Shown here piece by piece: positions 7,701 to 14,621 of a stretch of DNA of 26,621 bases. The stretch is from IMG/VR virus record IMGVR_UViG_3300018084_000013, positions 1 through 26,621 of that record; one strand, written 5' to 3'. Made by a program: the position numbers and the translations under genes. This DNA comes from a virus. The notes beneath the pieces are model-generated. The model did not search any database. It was not told the DNA's origin and was given only the letters and a program-made list of their open reading frames with translations. How positions within the stretch are numbered: the stretch's first letter is position 1; each line of letters starts with the position of its first letter.

Positions 7701-9116
7701 ACGAATTACCTGCTTTAGAATGTCATAACCGATGCCAAATATAGCGAACACTCCAGCGAAAGTCCTCCGGAGCTTATCAGCAGTTTCAGCACTTATAACT
7801 AGTAACGCTGTAAAGTTTTTAAATGACGCCGAGAAATCGGCAAGTTGTTTTCCTGTAGTTTTAGGGAACATCAATCGGAATGCTTCACCAATGGGTTCTA
7901 AAACTTGCCCAAAGACTTTGAACACGTTAGCGATACCGGCAAATAGGTTGTCACGTCCGCCAAGAGATTTCCATTCAGTTAAAAGCTGGTTGCGAGAACG
8001 TGCTGACTTTCCGATGATCCCATCGAGTACGCCGTATACTCCAGTCCAAAGAGCTTTTGCCTCTTCGAAATTACCAAAGATTAGTTGCCAAGTCTGTCCC
8101 CATCCAGAGCCAGCGGACTCCCGCAAAGACCCCAATAGTGCAGACATCGTCTTAACCTCAGTTGCTGCGGCACGAGCAACAGCAGCCTGCTTCTGGATAG
8201 CTTCAATCTGGGTTTGGCTATATCCCATCACAGCGAGTTCAGCATCAGTCAAGTCGCCAGTAAACTGAGCAAGAGTTTGTGACAGAACGTCGGTTGTTAA
8301 CCATCCCTCTTGCAACGAGTTACGGAATGAATCTCCGTTGATCTTGACCGTCTGCATGGTTCCGCTAAGTTCTACTGCTGTAGAATTCAACGTACCCATA
8401 ACTACAGCAGTTTGTGCCAATGCTCGCTGGAAAACCGTACCACCCATACCAGCGTTTACGACCGAGTTCCAGTCGATCAAACGAACTGTTCCTGTCGCAA
8501 GAGCTTGAGAAAGTTGGTACATGGCCATAGAAGCTTGCTCCGAGTTTGACCCGGAGAGAGCGGCGAGGTTTGCGATACCCTTAATAGCAGCAACAGCTGG
8601 TTCAAGAGCTACACCAGCGGCCGTGAATGTACCGATATTCTTGGCCATCTGTGCGAAGTTATAAATCGTCTGGTCAGCATACAAGTTAAGCTCTTGTAGA
8701 GCATCAATAACTTGCTGCATTGTGACTGCAGCAGCACCAGTATTCGCCAGAATCGTCTGGATGGAGTTAATGTTGGTCTCATACTCCCGAAAACCAGTAC
8801 TGATTGGATCGATTGTCAAGGATTTAACAACGGCGAGACCTGTAATAGCTGCTTGATGAGCGATAGTTACAAGAGCTGTAATAGCAGTAACAGACATCGC
8901 AGAGAATTTGTTAGCTAGATGATCGACAGAATCAGCAATATGACCAAGTTGAACGTTCTTACCAGCTGCATGAACATCGGCGAGACCTTTGGTAGCCCCC
9001 TCAAGCTTCAAACTCTTGTTTAGGGCGTCTAACGACGCGAGCGTTGTCTTGATTCCATGTTCAAACTGGGCATTGTCAAACTTCATACTAACAACGCGTT
9101 CATCGATGTTGCTCAT
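4722..9116 (-). CDS. Tail tape measure protein, 1464 aa
   Basis: The longest gene; its product spans the tail tube, fixes tail length, and is injected at infection. The start is set at ATG 9116, which overlaps the previous stop (ATGA); the frame is open to 9137 but the extra residues lack a better ribosome site. Residues ~105-245 match the tape measure N-terminal domain (FREYETNINSIQTIL; LSGSNSEQASMAMYQLSQAL; DWNSVVNAGMGG). A long hydrophobic stretch follows, including six repeats of about 57 residues at ~739-1042 built around W-x-E-x-x-x-G-L/M/I. Residues ~1105-1190 form amphipathic helices (VPKLVELIVKLIVYLLDAL). At the usual 1.5 A per residue its length predicts a tail near 220 nm; this is an estimate. 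Confidence 0.93.
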   Translation of the reverse strand: MSNIDERVVSMKFDNAQFEHGIKTTLASLDALNKSLKLEGATKGLADVHAAGKNVQLGHIADSVDHLANKFSAMSVTAITALVTIAHQAAITGLAVVKSLTIDPISTGFREYETNINSIQTILANTGAAAVTMQQVIDALQELNLYADQTIYNFAQMAKNIGTFTAAGVALEPAVAAIKGIANLAALSGSNSEQASMAMYQLSQALATGTVRLIDWNSVVNAGMGGTVFQRALAQTAVVMGTLNSTAVELSGTMQTVKINGDSFRNSLQEGWLTTDVLSQTLAQFTGDLTDAELAVMGYSQTQIEAIQKQAAVARAAATEVKTMSALLGSLRESAGSGWGQTWQLIFGNFEEAKALWTGVYGVLDGIIGKSARSRNQLLTEWKSLGGRDNLFAGIANVFKVFGQVLEPIGEAFRLMFPKTTGKQLADFSASFKNFTALLVISAETADKLRRTFAGVFAIFGIGYDILKQVIRVLFELFSGAGEGAGNILSVTANIGDFLVALRKSINEGQGLIKFFDGIKNVIEVPIKLITALTKGLATLFEGFDVDDAAGRVSDFALQLGPLGTLLNFITYAWTRMGLAAEAMWNFFEPMASKFVEIWTDVAEVVGGVNFGDMLAAINTGTLVAFLIILKDWFGRGGITGVIGSLTSALNAMQTTLQAATLLQIAIAVGVLAVAISILSNIDSAKLAVAMSAIAIMFTQLLASLAIMTQFPSTHVVKIYVMAAAMTVLAIAINILALAVKSMSSLDWDELARGLTGVTVLLAAITAASVLMPDGARLISTGLGIVAIAFAIKILASAVHDMVDLNWEEMARGLTGVAALLGALTLFTMFANANATGILSGAGIVLLATGIKILASAVQDLSSVSWENIGKGIAVLAASLVLISAALIAIPPTAPLQATGIVIVAAAMLILAEAIKSMSGISWENVGKGMAILATSLILISAALIAIPPTAPLQAAGVLIVATAIVILAKALEQMGGMNWGTIVKGLVTLAGALAIVAVALIVMSGTLSGAFALLIVSSALVALAGVLKTLGGMSWGEIVKGLVTLALAFTVLGVAALVLQPVIPAMLGLGAAVALLGLGLALAGAGVLFFATALTALSIAGAAGVAAFVGIISAVIGLIPTIVKQIGIALLILIDVLVEAVPKLVELIVKLIVYLLDALDDLLPKLSDFIYKLILVILDILEKSIPKIVEAGLHILIGILKGMGDNIGRVVDMVTYIITQFLNALGRNIPKIVNAGFEMIIAIMDGITKAINQNSGRLGTAGADMAWAIVRGAVTGFNAFGGQIGDKLLAIAKNAWHGVLNFFDISSPAKEAIWASRMIVEGLTIGLKIYSRGAVVAAEQLGEDTLDSLRGALTGMADVIPHDMDMTPIITPVLDLSDVERKSADIWKMLDTKPFRVEAAYSSARQAADGYQQNQDESSESTMDDGDTYNFNQYNTSPKALSTAEIYRNTKNQLSTAKGVLPN
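5990..6890 (-). repeat. Six 57-codon repeats inside the tape measure gene
   Basis: Six successive units each contain a Trp followed by an E/D-x-x-x-(K/R)-G-(L/M/I) helix and a long Ala/Ile/Val/Leu helix (for example LNWEEMARGLTGV, VSWENIGKGIAVL, ISWENVGKGMAIL, MNWGTIVKGLVTL). Two neighbouring units are still nearly identical in DNA: the stretch beginning at 6262 is matched by one beginning at 6433, 171 bases away, which is exactly 57 codons. Confidence 0.85.
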
Positions 9117-9493
9117 GCAGAGGTCACCGCCTTCCACAACTCGTCGGAGATTTCGTCAAATATAGGCTTTAGTGCTGGGTTGATGTAGTCGACTCCCGCG
9201 ACAAAACCACCGTTCCCTGTTCCATAGCCGTATTGAATCATCAGTGCTACAGGGAATCCATTCTCAACATCTGAGTTTGTGAATGTGAGAATATAGATTG
9301 AGCCCCGTTTACTGATCTCGTATCCCCAAGAATTAGAAGCTAGGCCAGAATTCACTGGAGTGGCCATGCGTAGTGCCAATACGCCACTAAGACCACCTTT
9401 ATGAAGTATCGCCATAGTATCTTGGTTCCGCTTTAGCTTAGCAAGAAACTCCTCCGTCTTGCTGAAGGAGCCGCTTGTCGAAATATCAAACAT
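9113..9493 (-). CDS. HK97-gp10-like or related tail/neck protein
   Basis: A 126-aa protein directly before the tape measure. It shows an N-terminal helix with KTEEFLAKLKRNQDTMAIL, then ATPVNSGLASNSWGYEI, the 'TP.d.G.l..sW' pattern typical of HK97-gp10-like tail completion proteins, followed by strands and GYGTGNGGFVAGVDYINPAL and an amphipathic C-terminal helix. That family caps or connects the tail in related phages. In many phages it sits earlier, among the connector genes, so its placement here is slightly unusual. The ATG at 9493 has AAAGGAG 4 nt upstream; the TGA overlaps the tape measure ATG. Confidence 0.6.
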   Translation of the reverse strand: MFDISTSGSFSKTEEFLAKLKRNQDTMAILHKGGLSGVLALRMATPVNSGLASNSWGYEISKRGSIYILTFTNSDVENGFPVALMIQYGYGTGNGGFVAGVDYINPALKPIFDEISDELWKAVTSA

Positions 9494-9513
9494 TAGGCTC
9501 CTTTCAAAGTCGA

Positions 9514-9783
9514 TTAAATGCTTAGTTCGTAAAGTCCTGCAAACTGAGCTGGATTCATCATGGTGACGCCTCTAGTTCCGGCTAAAGTCCAGCCGCCTTG
9601 AATAATCCAGTCATTAAGTTGCGCGGTTCGACCTTCGCCATTAGCTAAAACTATCTCCAAAGTGTCTCCTACAATTGTTGTTGTACTGATTACACCGGAG
9701 GCCGATCTAACGAATTGACGAATCTCAGTTACATTCGTACCGATCCATTGAACTGCGTCGATATAGGGATGATATCTAGCCAT
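9514..9783 (-). CDS. Small protein, PGDYG-like phage family, 89 aa
   Basis: The start is the ATG at 9783, preceded by GTAGGAGTGAAC, 8 nt after the previous stop; an upstream frame start at 9912 would overlap the fibre gene. The product has VQWIGTNVTEIRQFV near residues 11-25, then strands, then LNDWIIQGGW (~57-66) and MNPAQFAGLYELS at the end. The order 'VQW.G.N..EI..F ... G.....DWII.G ... F...YE' is that of a small family of phage proteins called PGDYG-like, though the PGDYG core itself is not present (NDWII instead of GDYII). The biochemical role of the family is unknown to me. Confidence 0.55.
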   Translation of the reverse strand: MARYHPYIDAVQWIGTNVTEIRQFVRSASGVISTTTIVGDTLEIVLANGEGRTAQLNDWIIQGGWTLAGTRGVTMMNPAQFAGLYELSI

Positions 9784-9791
9784 GTTCACTC

Positions 9792-11072
9792 CTACGCGGG
9801 ATAAGTTCCGGTCAGCAAGAAATCCGAGCCGGTCTTGAAGCTGATACCACCATTCAGGAACAGCGAGATGGAAGTGTAAGCGGCAGATGTCTTGTAGATG
9901 CCACCACCCCACGTAACGAAGTTGGCTCCGACGGCGAGATACGAGTGGCTAACATAGGTGAAAGCAACATCACCGGAGTGAGGGTTGTCCCAGCCGGTGA
10001 TCTGGATGGTGGCGTTGCTCCATCGACCCGTTGTGTCGTTGATAACTCCACACACAGCCTGGCCATCCGCATCATCGTGCGCGGAGTTATAGGCCCCCGT
10101 ACCCGGGTTGCACTGGGCGTATGACCAGGCGTAGTCCGACGCGCCCGAGGCTCCGTTGATCCGCAGATACATGGCAACGGCGCCACCAGACGCCATCCTG
10201 GCCGACACCTTGAGTGTGATGTCCCGGAGGTTGCTGGGAATGCTGGAGAACGTCACCGTGGCTGTGTCGGCGCCAATGGTCTGCCGAGCTACGTAGAGCG
10301 TGTTGTCTGCAACGATAATGCCATCGGTCTTGAGTTGTCCAACTCCATTGCGATACAGGTTCGTATCCTTCGCAGAGCCAAAAACGAGCACGGCATTAGC
10401 AGCGTTCTGCTGGCCCTGGATCCCGACTGCGTCAGCGATGTTGACGTCTACCAGCTTACCATCGTCACCAATGAAAACAGCGTCTCCAGAACCGCCACCG
10501 AAACGACCTTTAGCTGCGGTAACGTCTCCAACCACGATCAATGCGTCGTCAGTCTTTAGCGTATTAGCTGCAGAGCGATATAAATTGGTATCACCAGCCC
10601 AGACAATTTGCTGAGTTGAAGGCAAATTGTTCAGAGCATAGAATTTCGACCAAGCAGACCAACCGCCAGAATTCGTACCTTGCCGCATCCAGTATTCGTA
10701 TTCAACTGAAGATGCGCCTGATCGAGTCCACATCTGGTAGGCCGAGGCGGCTAACGCTTGAACTGTCAGCAGCGTTCCATCCATGCCACCAAAGTCCCAG
10801 CCACCGGCAGTTGCCTCGGTAGCAGTTACCCACGTTAATGAAAAACCCATTGGGTATGAGCTGGGAAGATCAGTCTCAGGATAGTCGTCAATATCAATAT
10901 AAGTCACAATGCTATTGTCAGGAATTGCAACCAAAGCATAGCCTGCATCAATTGTGGTTGTATCAAACCTAGTTAAGATAAGATGCCCATTTATATCGAT
11001 TTCGCCATCAACAATCGAAGCAGCCTCAATGGCTTCCATTCGAGTAGCAGTCAAGCCCGTTACAGTAGCCAT
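9792..11072 (-). CDS. Fibre-like or receptor-binding protein, 426 aa
   Basis: Residues 1-160 resemble the shaft-and-collar part of phage tail fibres (ILTRFDTTTIDAGYALVA; QMWTRSGASSVEYEYWMRQG; GGWSAWSKFY), a pattern seen where fibres end in a carbohydrate-binding or 'WxxW' region. Two related segments follow, DTNLYRSAANTLKTDDALIV (161-180) and DTNLYRNGVGQLKTDGIIV (236-254). Residues 260-426 are a separate beta-rich domain, probably a jelly-roll type head. It lies between tail-tube and tape-measure genes rather than at the end of the tail cluster. The 3' third (about 9800-10300) is visibly richer in GC than the flanking genes. The ATG at 11072 has GGGGAGGAGACCC upstream. Function inferred from composition. 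Confidence 0.6.
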   Translation of the reverse strand: MATVTGLTATRMEAIEAASIVDGEIDINGHLILTRFDTTTIDAGYALVAIPDNSIVTYIDIDDYPETDLPSSYPMGFSLTWVTATEATAGGWDFGGMDGTLLTVQALAASAYQMWTRSGASSVEYEYWMRQGTNSGGWSAWSKFYALNNLPSTQQIVWAGDTNLYRSAANTLKTDDALIVVGDVTAAKGRFGGGSGDAVFIGDDGKLVDVNIADAVGIQGQQNAANAVLVFGSAKDTNLYRNGVGQLKTDGIIVADNTLYVARQTIGADTATVTFSSIPSNLRDITLKVSARMASGGAVAMYLRINGASGASDYAWSYAQCNPGTGAYNSAHDDADGQAVCGVINDTTGRWSNATIQITGWDNPHSGDVAFTYVSHSYLAVGANFVTWGGGIYKTSAAYTSISLFLNGGISFKTGSDFLLTGTYPA

Positions 11073-11084
11073 GGGTCTCCTCCC

Positions 11085-11813
11085 CTATAGCGAATGGATT
11101 GCGTAGCTTTCAGCATCGATAAAAATGGCGGATGGCCAGGTAATCTCGAACGTCGTTGCATCGAGCATAATAATCGCACTATCTGGGCCAATAGCTGTCC
11201 AACTACCATCTCCGTGATCAATAATTTGAAGAATGGAGTTTGTTTCAAATATATCAAAAATTTCATCGGGAAGAGGTAATCGAGGCGCATTACCTTCAGT
11301 TCCATAAAGAATGTCCTCAAGCGCTTGCACAGTCCAGGAATATGCAATTTCTGTCTCAATTACTAAATGCGCAGATCGTTTTATTCCTGGAATATCGATT
11401 GGCAGTGTAGTAAAGTTCCAACTATATATTTCAATTACTGATTGTTGATTCAAAAATATCGCCGGAGCTAAAAATACATTATAAACAAGATGCAAACGAT
11501 AGTGATCCTTTGTCATTGTTCGATAAGATAGTCCAAATGGTTTAGACCGTTTCTGGATAAATATATGTTCATAGAACGATGGCGGATAACTAATCAAATT
11601 AATGCTCCCAGAGAAAAAACCACTACCAGATCGGTTAACAACTTTATGCCCATCTTGATAGTGCTGACGTTTAATTGCTTCTGCCGGGGTCTCAGTTACG
11701 GATATGAGTCCATTCCAAGCTTCACCAGCCCCGATCAAAGGGTAAAACACTCCTCGATCTAATCCCGCCTCATAATCACGAGCATCCCAGGTCAGCCTAG
11801 TGATGGTACTCAC
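11085..11813 (-). CDS. Third tail-tube paralogue, 242 aa or slightly shorter
   Basis: Related along its length to the tail-tube protein at 13106-13981 and to its neighbour at 11817-12521: shared blocks include G-x-D-x-G-V-x-Y-P near the start, AWNGLISVTETP, FGLSYRT, YRLHLVYN..LAP, and ALEDILYGTEG. It ends in a different C-terminal module, GDGSWTAIGPDSAIIMLDATT, that the other two lack. The start is uncertain. The only near-cognate codon at the 5' end, GTG at 11813, lies directly against the AGGAG with no spacer. Aligning with the paralogue's GTG-ACT-GCT-CTT-ACC-TGG puts the start at ATC 11804 (ATC-ACT-AGG-CTG-ACC-TGG), which has ideal spacing to AGGAGG. It is the most diverged of the three copies. 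Confidence 0.7.
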   Translation of the reverse strand: MSTITRLTWDARDYEAGLDRGVFYPLIGAGEAWNGLISVTETPAEAIKRQHYQDGHKVVNRSGSGFFSGSINLISYPPSFYEHIFIQKRSKPFGLSYRTMTKDHYRLHLVYNVFLAPAIFLNQQSVIEIYSWNFTTLPIDIPGIKRSAHLVIETEIAYSWTVQALEDILYGTEGNAPRLPLPDEIFDIFETNSILQIIDHGDGSWTAIGPDSAIIMLDATTFEITWPSAIFIDAESYAIHSL

Positions 11814-11816
11814 CTC

Positions 11817-12521
11817 CTAGTTCGGGGTCAACGTTATGTTGTCAACTGTCTGCGCCTGTGTTGTATCAGCAACCACAAGGGCTTCATGGAAGAATATAGC
11901 TACAAGTTGATCTGGCGTTGGCAACTGTGACGAATCTCCTTCAGTACCATAAAGTAGATCTTCAAGCACAGCTAGATCCGATGGATTAGCATAACGTGAA
12001 TCTACTACGAAATGCGCCGTACGCTTGAATGCAGAAACAGGAGGCGGTAAAGTTGTGATTGTCCAACTCAACTGCATTGGGTCTGCAGAATCACCAAGAG
12101 TTGCATGAGCTCGAGTAGCAGGTGCAGCAAGTGCACCATAAACTAAATGAATCTTGTATCCTAAATCTGGTCCTTCGATTTCGTTACCAATTCGTGTTCG
12201 GTATGAAAAACCGAAAGGCTTTCTTGGCTGTTGTGTGGCGAAAAGTCCATTGTGGATTGGTATGATCCCATCACTTGGGCCAAATTCCGCCGGAGCTCCA
12301 TAAGACACAAGCGTCGCATTAAACTCTTCAGCCGTAGCCAAATTAAGATACTTCACACCATCAAGGTAATAAGGTCTTGGTAATCCTCCCCCGGGGGATT
12401 CTGTCACTGAAATAAGGCCAGACCAAGCGACACCAATGCCGTCAAGAGGATACAAAACACCTTGGTCAATACCAGTTTCAAAGAATCGCTCAGTTCGAGC
12501 TCCCCAAACAAGTTGTGCCAT
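11817..12521 (-). CDS. Second tail-tube paralogue, 234 aa
   Basis: Clearly homologous to the major tail protein at 13106-13981: FFETGIDQGVLYPL, VAWSGLISVTESPGG, GVKYLNLATAEEFNATL, QQPRKPFGFSYRTRIGNE, LGYKIHLVYGALAAPA and AVLEDLLYGTEGD all have counterparts there. It ends ALVVADTTQAQTVDNITL, a single copy of the 22-residue unit repeated thirteen times in the 539-aa protein at 22093-23712. The start is ATG 12521 with AAAGGAGGAACGAC. It may form a minor part of the tube, a terminal ring, or a decoration; position after the chaperone suggests a minor tube-related protein. Retained length and conserved motifs argue against a pseudogene. Confidence 0.78.
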   Translation of the reverse strand: MAQLVWGARTERFFETGIDQGVLYPLDGIGVAWSGLISVTESPGGGLPRPYYLDGVKYLNLATAEEFNATLVSYGAPAEFGPSDGIIPIHNGLFATQQPRKPFGFSYRTRIGNEIEGPDLGYKIHLVYGALAAPATRAHATLGDSADPMQLSWTITTLPPPVSAFKRTAHFVVDSRYANPSDLAVLEDLLYGTEGDSSQLPTPDQLVAIFFHEALVVADTTQAQTVDNITLTPN

Positions 12522-12534
12522 GTCGTTCCTCCTT

Positions 12535-13077
12535 TCAGCCTTTCGTTCCCATAGATTCACGTCTCTGAGCATTTAGAGAACGCTGATGTTGCATCATTTC
12601 TCGACGTCCAAGTTTCCGTTTCGGTTGATTCTTTAGGTTAATTACCTTAATAAGTGTAAGAAGACGATTCAAATGCCATTTCTCACAGTAAAGAGGAACG
12701 TTAAGAGTAACCATCCAATAATAAATGATTTCGGCTGTGATTACATCTCGAACCGGACGTTTTGGACCGATCTCTTTGAACGTTGTAGCCGTTTGTGCTG
12801 CGTTGATGTAGACGTTAATAGCTTGAACATTGTCTTTTGACAAGTGTTGAAAGACTTCTGCAGGAACTCCCGGAGACAAAACCATAGCCATTATGTATGC
12901 GAGAGTTTCTGCAGAAGTTTTATCATCAGTACCTAAGAATGGCTTTTCGAATTTCGACTCCCATTTTGACAGTGAGACCAGAGAATGCTCAAGCTGCAAG
13001 TCGAAAGACTGCATGGTAACAAACTCACCGGTTGCTTCATTGAAACCCTCAGTAAGTGGAACAGTAATGCTGAGCAC
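12535..13077 (-). CDS. Tail assembly chaperone
   Basis: A 180-aa protein between the major tail protein and the other tail genes, where siphovirus tail chaperones lie. It shows the family-type first half (FDLQLEHSLVSLSKWESKFEKPFL; TSAETLAYIMAM) and a second half AEIIYYWMVTLNVP..CEKWHLNRLLTLIKV, ending in a basic tail. These proteins bind the tape measure and help tube proteins polymerise round it. Many phages make a second, longer form by a ribosomal frameshift; here I see no overlapping open frame past the stop at 12535 that would extend it, because the next gene is a tube paralogue with its own ribosome site. The start is GTG 13077 with GAGGAGACCAGAG upstream. Confidence 0.72.
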   Translation of the reverse strand: MLSITVPLTEGFNEATGEFVTMQSFDLQLEHSLVSLSKWESKFEKPFLGTDDKTSAETLAYIMAMVLSPGVPAEVFQHLSKDNVQAINVYINAAQTATTFKEIGPKRPVRDVITAEIIYYWMVTLNVPLYCEKWHLNRLLTLIKVINLKNQPKRKLGRREMMQHQRSLNAQRRESMGTKG

Positions 13078-13105
13078 CTCTGGTCTCCTCTCTTAGTAGA
13101 AGTGT

Positions 13106-13981
13106 TTAGACGAAGACGATGAGCCAGTCGTCGTCCACACCAGCCGGGAAGTAGTAGCCGGCTGCTGGGCGAGCCTTGATGAACATGTTTTCCGTAATCG
13201 GAGCGGTCGGACCTGATGGCAAGTCGCCGTCGGCGTCCGTGTAGTAGATGACGCCAGTAACGGCCGGGATTGTAACGATGTCGGTGGCCGAAACATACGT
13301 TGGCTCAAGAGGCGTGGCCGACGTCATAGTACCGGTGAAGATGGCCAGAACAGCTGCCGGTGACGGCAAGGACGGATCGGTACCGACTCCACCATAAAGC
13401 ATTGCCTCGAGCGTGGCGAGAGCAGTAGAATCTACCTTGGTTGAATCAATCGTCATACTCGCAGTAGGCTTGTAGGTACTTACGGCCAAAGGAGTCGTAG
13501 TGACTTCCCAGCTGAATGTAATTGCCTCAGGTGAGTCGTTGATCGTGTTGTAAGCTTTCTCGGATGGTGCCGCGAGGCAATTCCAAACCAAGTGTAGCTT
13601 GTAACCGAGCTCAGTGTTGAGAAGATCGTTGCCAAGACGAGTACGGTATGACAGGCCAAACAACCTTCGTGGCTGCTGACCAATAGACACACCTGCTTCT
13701 GGCACTGCTGATCCATCACACTCAGCGAATTCGTCGGGGTAGGTATATGCTTCGACAGTGCACCCGAATTCCTCAACCGAGAGGAGGTTAAGGTATTTGA
13801 TGTTGTCTGCATAAGTCGCGGTTGCTTCTGCACCAGTCGGAGACTCGGTGACAGTAGTAAGACCGTTCCATGCAAAGCCGGTGTCATAAACACCGCTTGG
13901 GTTCGGTAGGTATAGAACTCCATGATCGACACCGGTCTCATAGAACCGTTCGCCGACATTGTCCCAGGTAAGAGCAGTCAC
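13106..13981 (-). CDS. Major tail (tube) protein with C-terminal Ig-like domain
   Basis: A 291-aa protein after the tail terminator gene, the standard place for the tail tube subunit. Residues 1-220 are the tube part: FYETGVDHGVLY, FAWNGLTTVTESPTG, QQPRRLFGLSYRTRLGND, LGYKLHLVWNCLAAPS, ALATLEAMLYGG. Residues ~225-291 are an added domain (PTYVSATDIVTIPAVTGVIYY, then FIKARPAAGYYFP, then DDWL) that is homologous to the end of the capsid protein in this window. It is probably displayed on the outside of the tail. The start is GTG 13981 with GAAGGGGAGTACA; no ATG is closer to the family start. Taken as the major copy because it is first, longest, and next to the chaperone. Confidence 0.82.
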   Translation of the reverse strand: MTALTWDNVGERFYETGVDHGVLYLPNPSGVYDTGFAWNGLTTVTESPTGAEATATYADNIKYLNLLSVEEFGCTVEAYTYPDEFAECDGSAVPEAGVSIGQQPRRLFGLSYRTRLGNDLLNTELGYKLHLVWNCLAAPSEKAYNTINDSPEAITFSWEVTTTPLAVSTYKPTASMTIDSTKVDSTALATLEAMLYGGVGTDPSLPSPAAVLAIFTGTMTSATPLEPTYVSATDIVTIPAVTGVIYYTDADGDLPSGPTAPITENMFIKARPAAGYYFPAGVDDDWLIVFV

Positions 13982-13992
13982 TGTACTCCCCT

Positions 13993-14292
13993 TCAGAAGT
14001 AGAGATTGAAGACGGTGTGGTTGAGATTGTTCACCGCATACGCCCTGCTAAAAATACACAAAGGCAAAGAAGCAACCGTTTTCGGAATCACACTATCAGG
14101 ATCCTTATCGATTACGGTCACCATGTATCGCGTCGTGAAACGGTACGGTGAGTTATTCGCGAAGTCCGTGCTCATGTTATTAACCTTGTACACGATACAC
14201 GGATACGCCATTTCGAGACCCGCTGGCGGCTGGAAATATACATTAGGGGCAATAATCTCAAGAAGAGATTGGAGTTGAGTCCTTGTCCCCAT
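13993..14292 (-). CDS. Tail terminator-like neck protein, 99 aa
   Basis: The start is set at ATG 14292, since GGGAGG lies 8 nt before it; the GTG at 14301 would fall inside that ribosome site. The product shows FQPPAGLEMAYPCIVYKV and YRFTTRYMVTVIDKDPDS, then VASLPLCIF and LNHTVFNLYF. The theme 'P.g..m.YPcIvY ... Y.VTvid.dpds' with one long N-terminal helix is that of tail terminator or tail completion proteins, which stop tube growth and join tail to head. It overlaps the previous gene by 35 bases and precedes the major tail gene by 11, in the conserved order connector, terminator, tube. Confidence 0.68.
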   Translation of the reverse strand: MGTRTQLQSLLEIIAPNVYFQPPAGLEMAYPCIVYKVNNMSTDFANNSPYRFTTRYMVTVIDKDPDSVIPKTVASLPLCIFSRAYAVNNLNHTVFNLYF

Positions 14293-14602
14293 TCCAAACA
14301 CCTCCCAACCGCAGAATAAGCCGAGGTCTCTCGACAGTCACTTCCGTAACTTTCCAGAGAACCCCTTGCCACCGAATATAGCGCATCGCGAAGATGTGTT
14401 CGTTGGCGTATGCGTCCGCGACAATGCTGATCGAGTTCTGAACAGAAATATCATCATTTACTTTCTGTTCATCCTCCCGAAGTTTTCGCACGTTTCGCAT
14501 CACGTCGCCATAATATGGACGTTCCGTGATAATAGATGTGAAAACTCCGGGAGCACTCTCTACAGTCTCGCCGTACCCGATTGCACCAAAAAACTTAGCC
14601 AC
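14258..14602 (-). CDS. Head-tail connector (head closure-like) protein, 114 aa
   Basis: A GTG-start gene at 14602 with GGAGGTG 9-11 nt upstream, lying directly after the capsid gene. The protein contains ITERPYYGDVMRNVRK (residues ~25-40), VNDDISVQNSISIVAD (~48-63), MRYIRWQGVLWKVTEV and ERPRLILRLGGVWNG. The last two segments are the strand-rich core that recurs in head closure proteins of phages of Gram-positives. It should bind beneath the portal ring or adaptor and seal the filled head. Function is assigned by gene order and this pattern, and could alternatively be another adaptor in the same stack. Confidence 0.65.
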   Translation of the reverse strand: MAKFFGAIGYGETVESAPGVFTSIITERPYYGDVMRNVRKLREDEQKVNDDISVQNSISIVADAYANEHIFAMRYIRWQGVLWKVTEVTVERPRLILRLGGVWNGDKDSTPISS

Positions 14603-14621
14603 CGGGTACTACACCTCCGAT

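Noticed and set aside
12535-13077. Programmed frameshift expected in a tail assembly chaperone.
   Set aside because: I found no overlapping frame extending past the stop and no convincing slippery site followed by an open frame; the next gene has its own strong ribosome site.
13480-13959. Second minus-strand frame of 159 codons inside the major tail gene.
   Set aside because: Shifted-frame shadow of the tube gene; composition is irregular and there is no start signal.
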